NCBI GenBank assembly: GCA_910574205.1
Contig: CAJSYJ010000002.1
Coordinates: forward strand, 372,001 to 436,000
DNA from: Bacteroidales bacterium
GTDB taxonomy: Bacteria; Bacteroidota; Bacteroidia; Bacteroidales; Rikenellaceae
Reading direction: 5' to 3'
Length of the DNA stretch: 64,000 nucleotides
Part shown: positions 25,830 to 35,148 of the stretch, piece after piece
How positions within the stretch are numbered: position 1 is the first letter of the stretch
Layout of the letters: each line of letters begins with the position of its first letter
Translations under genes and position numbers: made by a program
The notes under the pieces: model-generated
Database searches by the model: none
Seen by the model: only the letters and a program-made list of their open reading frames with translations
What the model was told of the DNA's origin: nothing

Positions 25830-25852
25830 ACAACATACACAACCATTAGATT

Positions 25853-26920
25853 ATGAAAAAAATCCTTACGGCCGTATCTCTGGCCGCCATGCTGGCGGCG
25901 TGCGGCAATGCTGACAAACACAATTTCAAGATTACCGGTTCGCTCGAAAGCAGCGACATCGAGAGCGGCGATACGGTAAGACTCTATGACGCCTACGACC
26001 GCGACAGGACGGTGGTGGCCGAGGCTGTTGTGGGCGACGATCTGTCGTTCACGATGACCGGCAATACGGAGCTGCCTCTCTTCGGTGCCGTCGTAGTCGA
26101 CGGACAGAGGATCGCTTACGCCGCATTGGAGGGCGAAGATATCGACATGACATACGATCCCGACAAGACCGAAGTCATCGTCACGGGCTCGTATACCAAC
26201 GAGAACCTCGATAGGTACGACGACGAGATATTGGCCGTATACGGCGAGTTGAACGGCGTCGAGACCGAGGAGCAGGCCGAAGAGGTCATCGGCCGCATGA
26301 AGAAGATCATGGAGAATGCCGTCGCCGAGAACAGCGACCGACTGCTGGGCGCCGTCTTGCTCTACAACTACTACGCTCAGTTCGCCGAGCCCGACGAGAT
26401 CGCCCGCATGATCGATACGCTCGCCCCCGACATGCAGAAGAACAAGGGCGTCGAGCAGTTGAAGAAGCTGTGCGCCAATGCCCGCAACGGCGAGATCGGC
26501 GCCCCTCTGGCCGACGTGCGTCTTACCGCCACCGACGGCCGCGAGATCGCCGTTTCGGAGATCATCGCCGAGGGCAAATGGGTGCTCGTCGACTTCTGGG
26601 CAACGTGGTGCGGTCCCTGCCGCGGCGAGATTCCCTATCTGGTGGAGGCGTATAAGAAGTATGCCGACAAGGGTTTCGAGATCTACGGCATCACGCTCGA
26701 CCGTCCCGGCAGCGAGCAGCAGTGGAAAAAGTTCGTCGAAGATAACGGCATGACATATGTCAACGTATGGGGCTACACTGGCAACAGCTGCCCTGCCGCC
26801 GAGCTCTACAACGTGCGTTCGATACCGACCAACTTCCTCTTCTCGCCCGAGGGCGTGCTGGTAGCACGCGATCTGCGCGGCGAGGACATCGAAACCACCC
26901 TTGCCGAACACATCAAATAA
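25853..26920 (+). CDS. TlpA-like thioredoxin-fold lipoprotein with N-terminal DUF4369-like domain
   Basis: A lipoprotein signal (MKKILTAVSLAAMLAAC, Cys about 17) precedes an N-terminal beta-rich domain (about 25-125) of the DUF4369 type, a helical linker and a C-terminal thioredoxin fold (about 220-355) with the redox motif FWATWCGPCRGEIPYL and a cis-proline segment SIPTNFLF. Such proteins reduce or oxidise disulfides in the periplasm, for example in cytochrome c maturation or surface-protein folding. It starts 23 bases after ruvC and ends at a strong terminator. The partner is unknown. Confidence 0.9.
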   Translation: MKKILTAVSLAAMLAACGNADKHNFKITGSLESSDIESGDTVRLYDAYDRDRTVVAEAVVGDDLSFTMTGNTELPLFGAVVVDGQRIAYAALEGEDIDMTYDPDKTEVIVTGSYTNENLDRYDDEILAVYGELNGVETEEQAEEVIGRMKKIMENAVAENSDRLLGAVLLYNYYAQFAEPDEIARMIDTLAPDMQKNKGVEQLKKLCANARNGEIGAPLADVRLTATDGREIAVSEIIAEGKWVLVDFWATWCGPCRGEIPYLVEAYKKYADKGFEIYGITLDRPGSEQQWKKFVEDNGMTYVNVWGYTGNSCPAAELYNVRSIPTNFLFSPEGVLVARDLRGEDIETTLAEHIK

Positions 26921-26944
26921 CAACCTGATTATATGCCAGATACA

Positions 26945-26974
26945 ACAGCGGCGCCATTGAGCGCCGCTGTTTTT
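26945..26974 (+). terminator. Terminator after the TlpA-like gene
   Basis: A perfect 10-bp stem (ACAGCGGCGC, 26945-26954, with 26961-26970) with a 6-base loop is followed by TTTT. Confidence 0.85.
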
Positions 26975-27008
26975 GCAAAATTTTTTGAAAAAATTTTTCG
27001 TTATTTGC

Positions 27009-27040
27009 TTGCACAGTAAAAATATTCGCCGTATATTTGC
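27009..27040 (+). promoter_or_regulatory. Promoter of tRNA-Arg
   Basis: TTG (27009-27011) and TATATTTGC (27032-27040) are 20 bases apart, 20 bases before the tRNA. Confidence 0.75.
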
Positions 27041-27060
27041 ACTCGCAAAAGCAAAGGAAT

Positions 27061-27134
27061 GGCTCCGTAGCTCAACTGAATAGAGTACTTGACTACGGAT
27101 CAAGCGGTTACAGGTTTGAATCCTGTCGGAGTCA
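27061..27134 (+). tRNA. tRNA-Arg (anticodon ACG)
   Basis: The 74 bases fold as a cloverleaf with acceptor stem GGCTCCG/CGGAGTC (one G-U pair), D arm GCTC...GAGT, anticodon arm CTTGA-CTACGGA-TCAAG with anticodon ACG, and T arm ACAGG-TTTGAAT-CCTGT. The A at position 34 is expected to be deaminated to inosine by TadA so that CGU, CGC and CGA can be read. CCA is not encoded. It has its own promoter and terminator. Confidence 0.95.
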
Positions 27135-27139
27135 CAAAG

Positions 27140-27167
27140 CGATCGTCTGAACAAGACGGTCGTTTTT
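27140..27167 (+). terminator. Terminator of tRNA-Arg
   Basis: A 9-bp stem (27140-27148 with 27154-27162, one G-U pair) is followed by five T, directly after the tRNA. Confidence 0.85.
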
Positions 27168-27260
27168 GTTTTATACGGTGCCATATCGTGCATTATCGCG
27201 GCAGTTCGCTTTCGAATCTCAATTTTATATTGTATATTTACAGAGCTTATTACTCTACGT

Positions 27261-29702
27261 ATGAAAGGTCTGCTGCTCGCCACGGCTCTGCTTGCGTCCT
27301 CGGTTGCGGTTGCTACAGCACAACGCATCGAGGAAGATTTCATGCGCTACAAGATCGAGACCGACGAGAACGAACAGCCGCACCCGATACTCATCCCCGA
27401 CACGACCGTATTCTACCGTCCGACGATGCCCTACGACAACGGCGCCATGCAACGTGCGGAGTATGCGCTGTGGTTTGTCGACTGCTCGCGGCGCGGTGTC
27501 GCACCGTCCGAGCGGCAGACGGTCTGCGGCGGTGTCGAGATCGGATATCGCGCCGGCAGGCTCCTCGGCGCGCTTCGCGTCGACCGCACGTCGCAGGCCG
27601 GCATCCTCTCCGGAAAAACGTCCGCAGGCGGCGCGGGCGGCATGGAGGAGTATTCGGCAGGAGGAGACGCACCCTTCGACGAGCAGCGCATAACACTCGA
27701 AGCCTCGGGTCGCGGCTATCTGGGCGGCATCCGCTACTTCGCCGCATACGGTCTGCGCCGCGAATGGACTCTTACCGTATACGCCGCCTTGCGCGGCGGA
27801 CGCGACATCTACGCTGACGGCGTATTCGCCAACACGGCCGACATGGCATTACGCGCCGTAAAGCGCTTCGACAACGACGCCACGCTGTCGCTCGCCCTGC
27901 TGCTGCCGCTCTCGAAGCGTGGCTTGCGGCAGGCCGCCGCCGAGGAGGTGTTCCGGCTTACGGGCGACAATCTCTACAACCCCGCCTGGGGCATGCAGTC
28001 GGGCAAGATGCGCAGCGCGCGTGTAAGGCGCTCGGCCGACCCGGCGCTGCTACTCTCGTCGGAGATTCCCGCAGGACGCCGCGCACGGCTGACCGCCACC
28101 CTGCTGCTCTCGCTGCCGCGTTACAGTCTCTCCATGCCGGCTTGGTTCGATGCCGAGACGCCGCAGCCAGACCACTATCGCAATCTGCCCTCCTACTTCA
28201 CGGACAAGGCCGCTGCCGCCGTCGTGCGGGATGTATGGAGCAGCGGCGACATGAGATATACGCAGATCGACTGGCACGAAATGTACGCCCGCAACGCACT
28301 TCGCGGCGAGCGCGGTGCAGCCTATGTCATCGAGCGCCGGACAGAGATATCGATGCGCCTCGCCGCTGCGGCAACGGTCGAGACCACGCCGCGCGAAGGA
28401 CTCGCGATACGTTACGGCATCCGCACCGGATACGAATGCAGCCGCCGGTTCAAACGCATGGACGACCTGCTGGGCGCAACGTTTCTTCTCGACCGCGACT
28501 GCTATCTGGTCGACGACGACACCTTCGGCAACATGTTGCAGAACGACCTGCGCCACCCCGACCGCCGCATCGGCAAGGGCGACCGCTTCGGCTACGACTA
28601 CAATCTTACTCAGAGACATCTCGGCATCTGCGTCATGGCCATATGGCGCCGCGGGCGTTCGGAGCTGCATGCCGCGGCCGAGTTGTCGAGTCTGAGCGTA
28701 GGCCGGCGCGGGTATTTCGAAAAGGAGCTCTTCGCGGGCAACGGCTCCTACGGCCGCTCGAAGCGCATCGTCTTCGCACCGTATACGTTGAAAGCCGCGT
28801 GGCACCATGCGCTCACGCCGCGCCACGGCATCACGCTCGCAGCCGTCGCGGCGGCCGCGGCACCGGAGGCGGACGACATATTCCTGCAAACGCAGTATAA
28901 CAACCGCACGACCGACCGGCCGCGCACGTCTATCCTCCTTGGCGGCGAGGCGGCATACCGCTTCCACTCCCCGACAGTCGATATCCACCTGACGGGGTTC
29001 GCCACGCTGTCGCGCCGCGAGAGCCGCATCCTGCACTCATACGACGATATGTCGGGCGCATACTCCGATATTGCGATCGACGATATCGAACGTCTCGGCA
29101 CGGGCATCGAGGCCGCGGCGACTGTCCGCTACTCGCGTCGCTGGCAGTCGGCATTCGCATTCACAGCCGCCTCTTACCGCTACGCGGCCGATCCGGCGGT
29201 AACCCTATACGACGACCGCGACAACTCCGTCATCTCGACCTCGCGCAGTCGCATGACCGGCTGCCGCACGGGAGCGCCGCAGCTCACGGCATACGCCGAC
29301 GTGGCGTGGTACCCCGCAGGCGGGTGGTCGCTGCGCATGTCGATGCAGTACGCCGGCTCGCGGCATGTCGAGCCGTCGGCCGTAAGGCGCACCGAGCGGC
29401 TGGTGGCGACGGCCGGCTCCGAGGAGCGGCGCGAAGAGATGATGCACCAGCAACGGCTGCCCGACGCCGCGAGCGTCGATGCAAGCGTGGCAAAGACATT
29501 CGCCTTCGGCCGCTCGGAGCTGCGGATCATGCTCTCAGTCAGAAATCTGACTAATGCCGGCGATATAGTCTACGCAGGCCGCGAGCAGAACCGCGTGCGG
29601 CGCTACACGGCCGGCGATATGACCCACTACCGGCCGTTCGACAACCTTCTCACTTATGCCTATCCGCGCACCTATTATATCTCCGTGGGCTGGTCGTTCT
29701 GA
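27261..29702 (+). CDS. Outer-membrane beta-barrel related to TonB-dependent receptors, apparently without plug domain
   Basis: The 813-residue protein has a signal peptide (about 1-20, VAVATAQ) and long alternating strands through to the C-terminal TYYISVGWSF, ending in the Phe that outer-membrane insertion requires. The last 150 residues (SVDASVAKTFAFGRSELRIMLSVRNLTN) are like the final strands of TonB-dependent receptors. I cannot find the plug domain, the carboxypeptidase-like N-terminal domain or a TonB box: barrel-like strands begin by about residue 85. It stands alone between tRNA-Arg and obgE. It may be a receptor that has lost its plug, or an unrelated large porin. Confidence 0.75.
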   Translation: MKGLLLATALLASSVAVATAQRIEEDFMRYKIETDENEQPHPILIPDTTVFYRPTMPYDNGAMQRAEYALWFVDCSRRGVAPSERQTVCGGVEIGYRAGRLLGALRVDRTSQAGILSGKTSAGGAGGMEEYSAGGDAPFDEQRITLEASGRGYLGGIRYFAAYGLRREWTLTVYAALRGGRDIYADGVFANTADMALRAVKRFDNDATLSLALLLPLSKRGLRQAAAEEVFRLTGDNLYNPAWGMQSGKMRSARVRRSADPALLLSSEIPAGRRARLTATLLLSLPRYSLSMPAWFDAETPQPDHYRNLPSYFTDKAAAAVVRDVWSSGDMRYTQIDWHEMYARNALRGERGAAYVIERRTEISMRLAAAATVETTPREGLAIRYGIRTGYECSRRFKRMDDLLGATFLLDRDCYLVDDDTFGNMLQNDLRHPDRRIGKGDRFGYDYNLTQRHLGICVMAIWRRGRSELHAAAELSSLSVGRRGYFEKELFAGNGSYGRSKRIVFAPYTLKAAWHHALTPRHGITLAAVAAAAAPEADDIFLQTQYNNRTTDRPRTSILLGGEAAYRFHSPTVDIHLTGFATLSRRESRILHSYDDMSGAYSDIAIDDIERLGTGIEAAATVRYSRRWQSAFAFTAASYRYAADPAVTLYDDRDNSVISTSRSRMTGCRTGAPQLTAYADVAWYPAGGWSLRMSMQYAGSRHVEPSAVRRTERLVATAGSEERREEMMHQQRLPDAASVDASVAKTFAFGRSELRIMLSVRNLTNAGDIVYAGREQNRVRRYTAGDMTHYRPFDNLLTYAYPRTYYISVGWSF

Positions 29703-29749
29703 AAGATTCGTCCGCCGAACAGCCCGCACAGGCCAAAATGCGAGTAAAC

Positions 29750-29781
29750 TTGCTTTTACACTCGCTTATGATTATCTTTGC
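29750..29781 (+). promoter_or_regulatory. Promoter of obgE
   Basis: TTG (29750-29752) and TATCTTTGC (29773-29781) are 20 bases apart. The segment ACTCGCTTATG between them also occurs nearly unchanged (CCTCGCTTATG) in the dusB promoter. Confidence 0.7.
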
Positions 29782-29844
29782 GGAATCATTACAGCATGCG
29801 CCGCAAACGGCGCTGCGGCACACGGTGCATAAAACACGAAGAAT

Positions 29845-30840
29845 ATGGCAGGATCGAATTTCGTAGATTACGTCAAGATATTCGCCCGCTCGGGTCACGG
29901 CGGCGCAGGCTCGGCACACTTCCGACGCGAGAAGTTCGTCGCGTTCGGCGGTCCGGACGGCGGCGACGGCGGCAAGGGAGGCAGCATAATATTGCAGGGC
30001 GACAGCCAGTACTGGACCTTGATACACCTCAAATACCAGCGTCACCAGTTCGCCGAGGACGGCCAGAACGGCTCGGGAGCCCGCTCGACGGGAGCTGACG
30101 CCAAGGATATCGTACTGCCCGTGCCGCTGGGCACGGTGGCGCGCAACGCCGAAACGGGCGAGGTCGTAGGCGAAGTCACGGCCGACGGCGACAGGCTCGT
30201 GCTGCTCAAAGGCGGCCGCGGCGGTCTGGGCAACTGGCATTTCAAGACCGCGACCAATCAGGCGCCGCGCTATGCCCAGCCGGGCGAGGAGGGCGCCGAA
30301 GGGGCGTTCATCCTCGAATTGAAGGTGCTGGCCGACGTGGGTCTGGTAGGCTTCCCCAATGCCGGCAAAAGCACGCTTCTGTCGGTGGTGTCGGCAGCCA
30401 AGCCCAAGATAGCCAACTACGCCTTCACGACTCTCGAACCCAACCTCGGCATCGTCTCGGTGCGCGACGACCACTCGTTCGTCATGGCCGACATACCGGG
30501 CATCATCGAGGGTGCGCACGAGGGCCGTGGTCTCGGCACGCGCTTCCTGCGCCATATCGAGCGCAACTCGGTGCTTCTGTTCATGATCCCTGCCGACAGC
30601 GACGACATAGCGGCCGACTACGACGTATTGTTGGGCGAGCTGTCGCAGTACAATCCCGAGCTGCTCGACAAGCAGCGGCTTCTGGCCGTCACGAAGTGCG
30701 ACATGCTCGACGACGAGCTTATCGAACAGATGCGCAGCAGCCTGCCCGAGGGCATCGGGTCGGTGTTCATATCGTCGGTCTCGGGACTCAACATCGCCCG
30801 GCTGAAAGACATGCTGTGGGCGGCGCTGCAAGAGAAATAA
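29845..30840 (+). CDS. obgE: GTPase Obg
   Basis: Obg is an essential GTPase linked to assembly of the large ribosomal subunit and the stringent response. The N-terminal 160 residues form the Gly-rich Obg domain ([15 protein letters not shown]), followed by the G domain with G1 GFPNAGKST, the TTLEP switch I, G3 ADIPGII and G4 TKCD, where the common form is NKxD. It lacks the C-terminal extension found in some homologues and ends at 331 residues. It has its own promoter and a perfect terminator hairpin. Confidence 0.95.
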   Translation: MAGSNFVDYVKIFARSGHGGAGSAHFRREKFVAFGGPDGGDGGKGGSIILQGDSQYWTLIHLKYQRHQFAEDGQNGSGARSTGADAKDIVLPVPLGTVARNAETGEVVGEVTADGDRLVLLKGGRGGLGNWHFKTATNQAPRYAQPGEEGAEGAFILELKVLADVGLVGFPNAGKSTLLSVVSAAKPKIANYAFTTLEPNLGIVSVRDDHSFVMADIPGIIEGAHEGRGLGTRFLRHIERNSVLLFMIPADSDDIAADYDVLLGELSQYNPELLDKQRLLAVTKCDMLDDELIEQMRSSLPEGIGSVFISSVSGLNIARLKDMLWAALQEK

Positions 30841-30864
30841 CTACTGCAATATACATTATGAATA

Positions 30865-30890
30865 TACGCTGTCCTGTTCGGGACAGCGTA
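30865..30890. terminator. Hairpin between obgE and the converging lipoprotein gene
   Basis: A perfect 10-bp stem (TACGCTGTCC, 30865-30874, with 30881-30890) lies 24 bases after the obgE stop and 5 bases before the stop of the minus-strand gene. It is followed by TGTTTT on the plus strand. Confidence 0.7.
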
Positions 30891-30895
30891 TGTTT

Positions 30896-31660
30896 TCAAT
30901 ACTCTATAATCCGGTAATTGGATATGCGGAACGTATATTCGCCGTTGAAATAGTCCACGATGCCGTAAGCGCGGAACCGACCCTCCGGCACTATATCGCC
31001 GGCATATTCGGCATCGCCCGGCGTGAAGATCGAGAGCGTGTCGCCCTCCTCATCGACAAAGCGGCGGCAGGTATCCACAAAACGGTGCGTCAGAGGATCG
31101 GTGTCGCACCACCGCATGCCGCGCTCCTGCTCCACGACGGCAAGTCGGTCGAACATCGCATAACGCGATATATCGGCATGCGACAAACAGCCCGCCCTCA
31201 ACTCGGCCGCCTCGGGAGGCGACTCTGCATCGAGCGATACTTCGAAGCGCGAGTCGATGTCGCGCTCGGCTATACGGTCGACGCAGTAAACGCCGGTCGG
31301 CGGCGCACCCAACACTATCTTGCCGCCGTAGTCGCCCAGCGCCAGCATGTTGCAATGTATCGTCACTTGGCAATATAGCGGCAGCAACACGTCGATGCGA
31401 CGCGAATCGACGGCTATCTCGATGCCGCCGCTGCCGTCGTCTACAACCGCACAGCGGCTGAACTCCGACAGTTTGTCCGTGGCCACGACACGTCCCGTGA
31501 GGATCATATCGCCGCGAATAACCACCGACGGGGATGTACACAACGATTTGGCGTATGCAATCGATACCCGCGCCGGATAGTCGCCGGTAGCCGAGCCGGC
31601 CGAGCACCCCGCACAGAGCCATGCGGCGGCAAGGCTAATGCACGATGCAATCCTCCTCAT
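30896..31660 (-). CDS. DUF5689-like lipoprotein (second copy)
   Basis: The 254-residue product has a lipoprotein signal peptide ending WLCAGC (Cys about 19). The mature part has the DUF5689 pattern: a leading segment on strand-forming residues (VVIRGDMILTGRVVATDK) followed by AVVDDGSGGIEIAV, which looks like an OB-fold. DUF5689 proteins are surface or periplasmic lipoproteins of unknown function in Bacteroidota. It overlaps the preceding DUF5689 gene by 26 bases, so the two are made together, and is the last gene of the serB operon. Confidence 0.75.
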   Translation of the reverse strand: MRRIASCISLAAAWLCAGCSAGSATGDYPARVSIAYAKSLCTSPSVVIRGDMILTGRVVATDKLSEFSRCAVVDDGSGGIEIAVDSRRIDVLLPLYCQVTIHCNMLALGDYGGKIVLGAPPTGVYCVDRIAERDIDSRFEVSLDAESPPEAAELRAGCLSHADISRYAMFDRLAVVEQERGMRWCDTDPLTHRFVDTCRRFVDEEGDTLSIFTPGDAEYAGDIVPEGRFRAYGIVDYFNGEYTFRISNYRIIEY

Positions 31661-32435
31661 ATCTCATTTTGAGCTGGTAGCACTCGGCACTGCCGCCGGC
31701 TGTGCCGTATTGGAGGATACCGACAAGCGACACTTCGCCGCGGGGAACGGCGTTGTCGGCATAGGCCGCATAAGGGCGGGTATATACTATTATCGAATCG
31801 CCCGCCAAGTCTTTGAATAGAGCATATCCGCTCCACACGGCAGGCAAGCCGTCATCTCCGGCATCCCCGGCCGGCTGAGACAGACGCAGCGCATCGAGAC
31901 GTACGAGCCGGCCGCACAATTCGCCGGACAGATCGCTAAACTCCGCCGAAAAAGGCTCGACGCGGTCTATGCCGTCTCCGCGCGCCACATGCTCTTCGAG
32001 TATCGCCCGCACGGGAAAGTAGTCGGTGGCATAGCTGCTGCCGGGAGCCGGCATCCGTCCTATCTGCATCACGCCGCGACTGCACCCCAGAGCGCAGCCC
32101 CGCAGCCGTATCGCCACGGCCGCACCCTCGGGATACGACGCATCGAGACGGGTCAGCCCCGCCATGACCTCGACGGCGCCCTGCCCGTCCTCTACCGTAA
32201 AACTCTTGTAAAAATTGCCGTCGGCATCGGCCGACGTGATACGCCCGACCACTATCAGATCATCCTCTATCGGCCGAGTACGGCCGTCGTAAAGCTCTCG
32301 CAACGTCGCCATGCCGCAGTTGGCACGCGGCAGCGGCGACTCGACATCGGGCGGCGGTGCCGTGTCGTAACAACCGGCACAGAGCACGAAAGCCGCCGCC
32401 AGCAATACGCCGGCTACTGTTTCTTTTCGATCCAT
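31635..32435 (-). CDS. DUF5689-like lipoprotein (first copy)
   Basis: Starting at the ATG at 32435 (MDRKETVAGV), the product has a lipoprotein signal ending VLCAGC and 266 residues. The mature protein shows IVVGRITSADADGNFYKSFTVEDGQGAVEVMAG, the typical DUF5689 opening that suggests an OB-fold, and a second beta-rich half. The frame runs further upstream into serB but a signal peptide sits exactly behind the chosen ATG. It overlaps serB by 22 bases and the next DUF5689 gene by 26, pointing to translational coupling. The function is unknown. Confidence 0.78.
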   Translation of the reverse strand: MDRKETVAGVLLAAAFVLCAGCYDTAPPPDVESPLPRANCGMATLRELYDGRTRPIEDDLIVVGRITSADADGNFYKSFTVEDGQGAVEVMAGLTRLDASYPEGAAVAIRLRGCALGCSRGVMQIGRMPAPGSSYATDYFPVRAILEEHVARGDGIDRVEPFSAEFSDLSGELCGRLVRLDALRLSQPAGDAGDDGLPAVWSGYALFKDLAGDSIIVYTRPYAAYADNAVPRGEVSLVGILQYGTAGGSAECYQLKMRYEEDCIVH

Positions 32436-33640
32436 GAATCCTTCAACCCGAGGAAGTATAGAATGCCGTCCAGGCCGATCGTCGAGATCGACTGCTTGGC
32501 CGTGGCCTTGACCTTGGGTTTGGCGTGAAATGCGATGCCCAGACCCGCCAGATCGAGCATCGGCAGATCGTTGGCACCGTCGCCCACGGCTATGGACTGC
32601 TGTATGTCGATATTCTCGAACTGGCACAACAGCCTCAGAAGCTCGGCCTTGCGGCGTCCGTCGACTATCTCGCCGAGGTAGCGTCCCGTCAGCTTGCCGT
32701 TCTCGATCTCCAACTCGTTGGCATACACATAGTCGAAGCCGTACTTCTGACGCAGATAGTTGCCGAAGTATGTAAAGCCGCCCGAGAGAATGGCCGTCTT
32801 GTAACCTACGCGTTTGAGAATGGTCATCATGCGGTCGACGCCCTCGGTAATGGGCAGCTTCTGCGCGATGTCGGCCATGACCGACTCGTCGAGCCCCTTC
32901 AACAGCGCGACGCGCTCCTTGAAGCTCTCGCAGAAATCGATCTCGCCGCGCATGGCGCGCTCGGTAATCTCGCGCACCTTATCGCCCACGCCGGCACGCT
33001 CGGCCAGCTCGTCGATGACCTCCGTCTCGATGAGCGTCGAGTCCATATCGAAACATATCAGGCGGCGCGAGCGGCGGAATATGCCGTCCTTCTGGAACGA
33101 TATGTCGATCTGTCCGGTGTTGGTCAGTTCGAGAAAGGCGTTCTGCATGGCGCTCTTGTCGGCCGGAGTACCGCGCACCGAAAACTCTATGCACGACTTG
33201 GGCGCCCGCTCGTCCTCGTGCAGCGGCACGCGGCCGGTCAGGCGGTTGATAGAGTCGATATTGAGCCCCTGGCACGTTATGGCCTTCGTGACGTGGGCTA
33301 TGTGGCGCGCCGTGACCTGCCGCCCCAGCAGCGTTATTATATAGCGGTTCTTGCCCTGCCTCGCGACCCAATCGTTGTACTCCTCCTCGGCGATAGGCGT
33401 GAAACGTATGTTGATATCCATCTCCGAAGCCTTGAACAGCAGATCCTTCATGATGAAGCCCGACTTGTCCGAGGTGGTTTTGAACAGTATGCCCATAGTC
33501 AGCGAACGGTGGATGTTGGCCTGTCCGATGTCGAGGATGAATGCGTCGTACCGCGCCAGTATCTCGGTCAGCGACGATGTCATGCCGGGCTTGTCCTCGC
33601 CCGAAATATTTATCTGGATTATTTCGACGTTGTTCTCCAT
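32414..33640 (-). CDS. serB: Phosphoserine phosphatase with N-terminal ACT-type domains
   Basis: SerB removes phosphate from phosphoserine, the last step of serine synthesis. The N-terminal 170 residues form two ACT-like domains (IQINISGEDKPGMTSSLTEI and a second from about 90) that probably sense serine. The HAD domain has motif I FDMDSTLIETE, motif II ILSGGFTYFG, and motif IV VGDGANDLPML. The promoter element at 33668-33675 lies downstream of the most upstream possible ATG (33670), so the start is at 33640 (MENNVEII), giving 408 residues. The two DUF5689 lipoprotein genes follow by overlap. Confidence 0.95.
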   Translation of the reverse strand: MENNVEIIQINISGEDKPGMTSSLTEILARYDAFILDIGQANIHRSLTMGILFKTTSDKSGFIMKDLLFKASEMDINIRFTPIAEEEYNDWVARQGKNRYIITLLGRQVTARHIAHVTKAITCQGLNIDSINRLTGRVPLHEDERAPKSCIEFSVRGTPADKSAMQNAFLELTNTGQIDISFQKDGIFRRSRRLICFDMDSTLIETEVIDELAERAGVGDKVREITERAMRGEIDFCESFKERVALLKGLDESVMADIAQKLPITEGVDRMMTILKRVGYKTAILSGGFTYFGNYLRQKYGFDYVYANELEIENGKLTGRYLGEIVDGRRKAELLRLLCQFENIDIQQSIAVGDGANDLPMLDLAGLGIAFHAKPKVKATAKQSISTIGLDGILYFLGLKDSWIEKKQ

Positions 33641-33667
33641 AGAGTCATTGAAATTTAATTGTAGATA

Positions 33668-33675
33668 CAAATATA
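33668..33675 (-). promoter_or_regulatory. -7 promoter element for serB
   Basis: On the minus strand TATATTTG lies 28 bases before the ATG at 33640 and excludes the ATG at 33670. Confidence 0.5.
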
Positions 33676-33698
33676 GTATCTTTTTTACGATTTTTGAC

Positions 33699-33707
33699 TA
33701 ACTTTGC
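33699..33707 (+). promoter_or_regulatory. -7 promoter element for the mechanosensitive channel gene
   Basis: TAACTTTGC matches TAnnTTTG and lies 26 bases before the start at 33734. The -33 region (TTTTTT) is poor. Confidence 0.45.
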
Positions 33708-33733
33708 ATTGTAATGTGTAAACCGCATCAAAG

Positions 33734-34702
33734 ATGACTCTACCCGACATATCGACCTTCGCCGTCGATGAAAACACGCTCGGAGCACCGGGCAAGGCCG
33801 TCGACACGCTTTCGACGGCAGCAGACAAGGTAACCGGCATAGACGCCATAGAGCAGACGCTGGACCGCGTGACCGGCTTCGACTACGGCTCGTTCTTCAT
33901 GGATCTGGCCGCCGACGGCGTATGGATAGTCTTCAAGATATTCGTCGCCATAGCATTCTGGTACGTCGGCCGCTGGCTCATACGCCGCCTTATGGCTTTC
34001 CTCAACCGCGTATACGAGCGCCGGGGCGTCGATCTGTCGCTGCGTTCGTTCCTCTCGGGCGTGGTCAAGGCGCTGACATACGTAGTGCTGGTACTTACGA
34101 TCGTACAGGTGCTGGGCATCAACACCACCTCGATCGTCGCCCTGCTGGCCTCGGCAGGTCTGGCCATAGGTATGGCGCTGAGCGGCACCTTGCAGAACTT
34201 CGCCGGCGGCGTGATGATACTGCTGTTCCGCCCCTACAAGGTCGGCGACTACATCATGGCGCAGGGCCAGGCGGGCACCGTAACCGACATCCGCATCTTC
34301 TCGACCCAGATACGCACGGTCGACAACCGTGTGATCTACATACCCAACAACTCGATCTCGACCTCGATCATCGACAACTACTCGCAGGAGAGGCTGCGAC
34401 GCGTCGATTGGAGCGTGTCGGTGGGTTACGGAGTCGACGCCGAGCGTGTCAGGAGCCTGCTGCTGTCGATCATAGCCACCGACGGCCGCGTGGTCGCCGA
34501 ACCGGCCGCCCCCGTGGTCTACCTCGCCTCGATGAACGAGAGCTCGGTAACCTTCTCGGCACGCGCATGGGTGCGCAACGCCGACTACTGGGACACCTTC
34601 TTCGAGATCAACGAGAAGATATACGGCACACTGCCCGCCGAGGGGATATCGTTCCCCTATCCGAAACTCGACGTAACCATTAATAACAACAATAAAAACT
34701 GA
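33734..34702 (+). CDS. Small-conductance mechanosensitive channel, MscS family
   Basis: The 322-residue protein has an N-terminal region of about 50 residues, three membrane segments (about 58-82, 108-132 and 136-160) and a cytoplasmic C-terminal domain. The pore helix is Gly/Ala-rich (ALLASAGLAIGMALSGTLQNFAGG), followed by the beta domain with FRPYKVGDYI and YIPNNSIS, all diagnostic of MscS. The channel opens under membrane tension and releases solutes during hypo-osmotic shock. It is followed after 2 bases by a DUF5606 gene and is probably cotranscribed with it. Confidence 0.93.
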   Translation: MTLPDISTFAVDENTLGAPGKAVDTLSTAADKVTGIDAIEQTLDRVTGFDYGSFFMDLAADGVWIVFKIFVAIAFWYVGRWLIRRLMAFLNRVYERRGVDLSLRSFLSGVVKALTYVVLVLTIVQVLGINTTSIVALLASAGLAIGMALSGTLQNFAGGVMILLFRPYKVGDYIMAQGQAGTVTDIRIFSTQIRTVDNRVIYIPNNSISTSIIDNYSQERLRRVDWSVSVGYGVDAERVRSLLLSIIATDGRVVAEPAAPVVYLASMNESSVTFSARAWVRNADYWDTFFEINEKIYGTLPAEGISFPYPKLDVTINNNNKN

Positions 34703-34704
34703 TT

Positions 34705-35124
34705 ATGGAACTGAAAGATATCCTTGCAATCTCGGGTCAGCCCGGTCTGTTCAAGTACGTTGCGCAATCGACTCACGGCGTCATCGTCGAGTCGCTTACC
34801 AACGGCCGTCGCATGAACGCATCGGCGACATCGCGCGTGAGTGCGCTGACCGAGATTTCGATGTTTACCGAGGGCGACGACATACCTTTGGCAGACGTCT
34901 TTACAAATATATACAACTATACCGAGGGTAAGGAGGCCATTTCGCACAAGGAGTCGCCCGAGAAGATCAAGGCATACTTCGCCGAGGTGCTGCCCGACTA
35001 CGACCGCGACCGCGTGCACGTGTCGGACATGAAGAAGTGCTTCTCGTGGTACAACACCCTCGTCAAGGCGGGCTTTACCGAATTTAAGCTGCCCGAGCAG
35101 GCGCAGCCCGAGGCCGAGGAGTAG
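34705..35124 (+). CDS. DUF5606 family protein
   Basis: The 139-residue protein matches the DUF5606 family, which seems limited to Bacteroidota. It opens MELKDILAISGQPGLFKYVAQSTHGVIVESL, an SH3- or Tudor-like beta unit, and continues with MFTEGDDIPLADVFTNIY and an acidic tail (PEAEE). It has no signal peptide. The role is unknown. It starts 2 bases after mscS and is followed by a terminator. Confidence 0.85.
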   Translation: MELKDILAISGQPGLFKYVAQSTHGVIVESLTNGRRMNASATSRVSALTEISMFTEGDDIPLADVFTNIYNYTEGKEAISHKESPEKIKAYFAEVLPDYDRDRVHVSDMKKCFSWYNTLVKAGFTEFKLPEQAQPEAEE

Positions 35125-35148
35125 ATACATCCGCCCGATAATACCGAG

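Noticed and set aside
32525..33658. Long plus-strand ORF antisense to serB
   Set aside because: Shadow frame; its composition follows the antisense of the serB codons and it has no recognisable domain.
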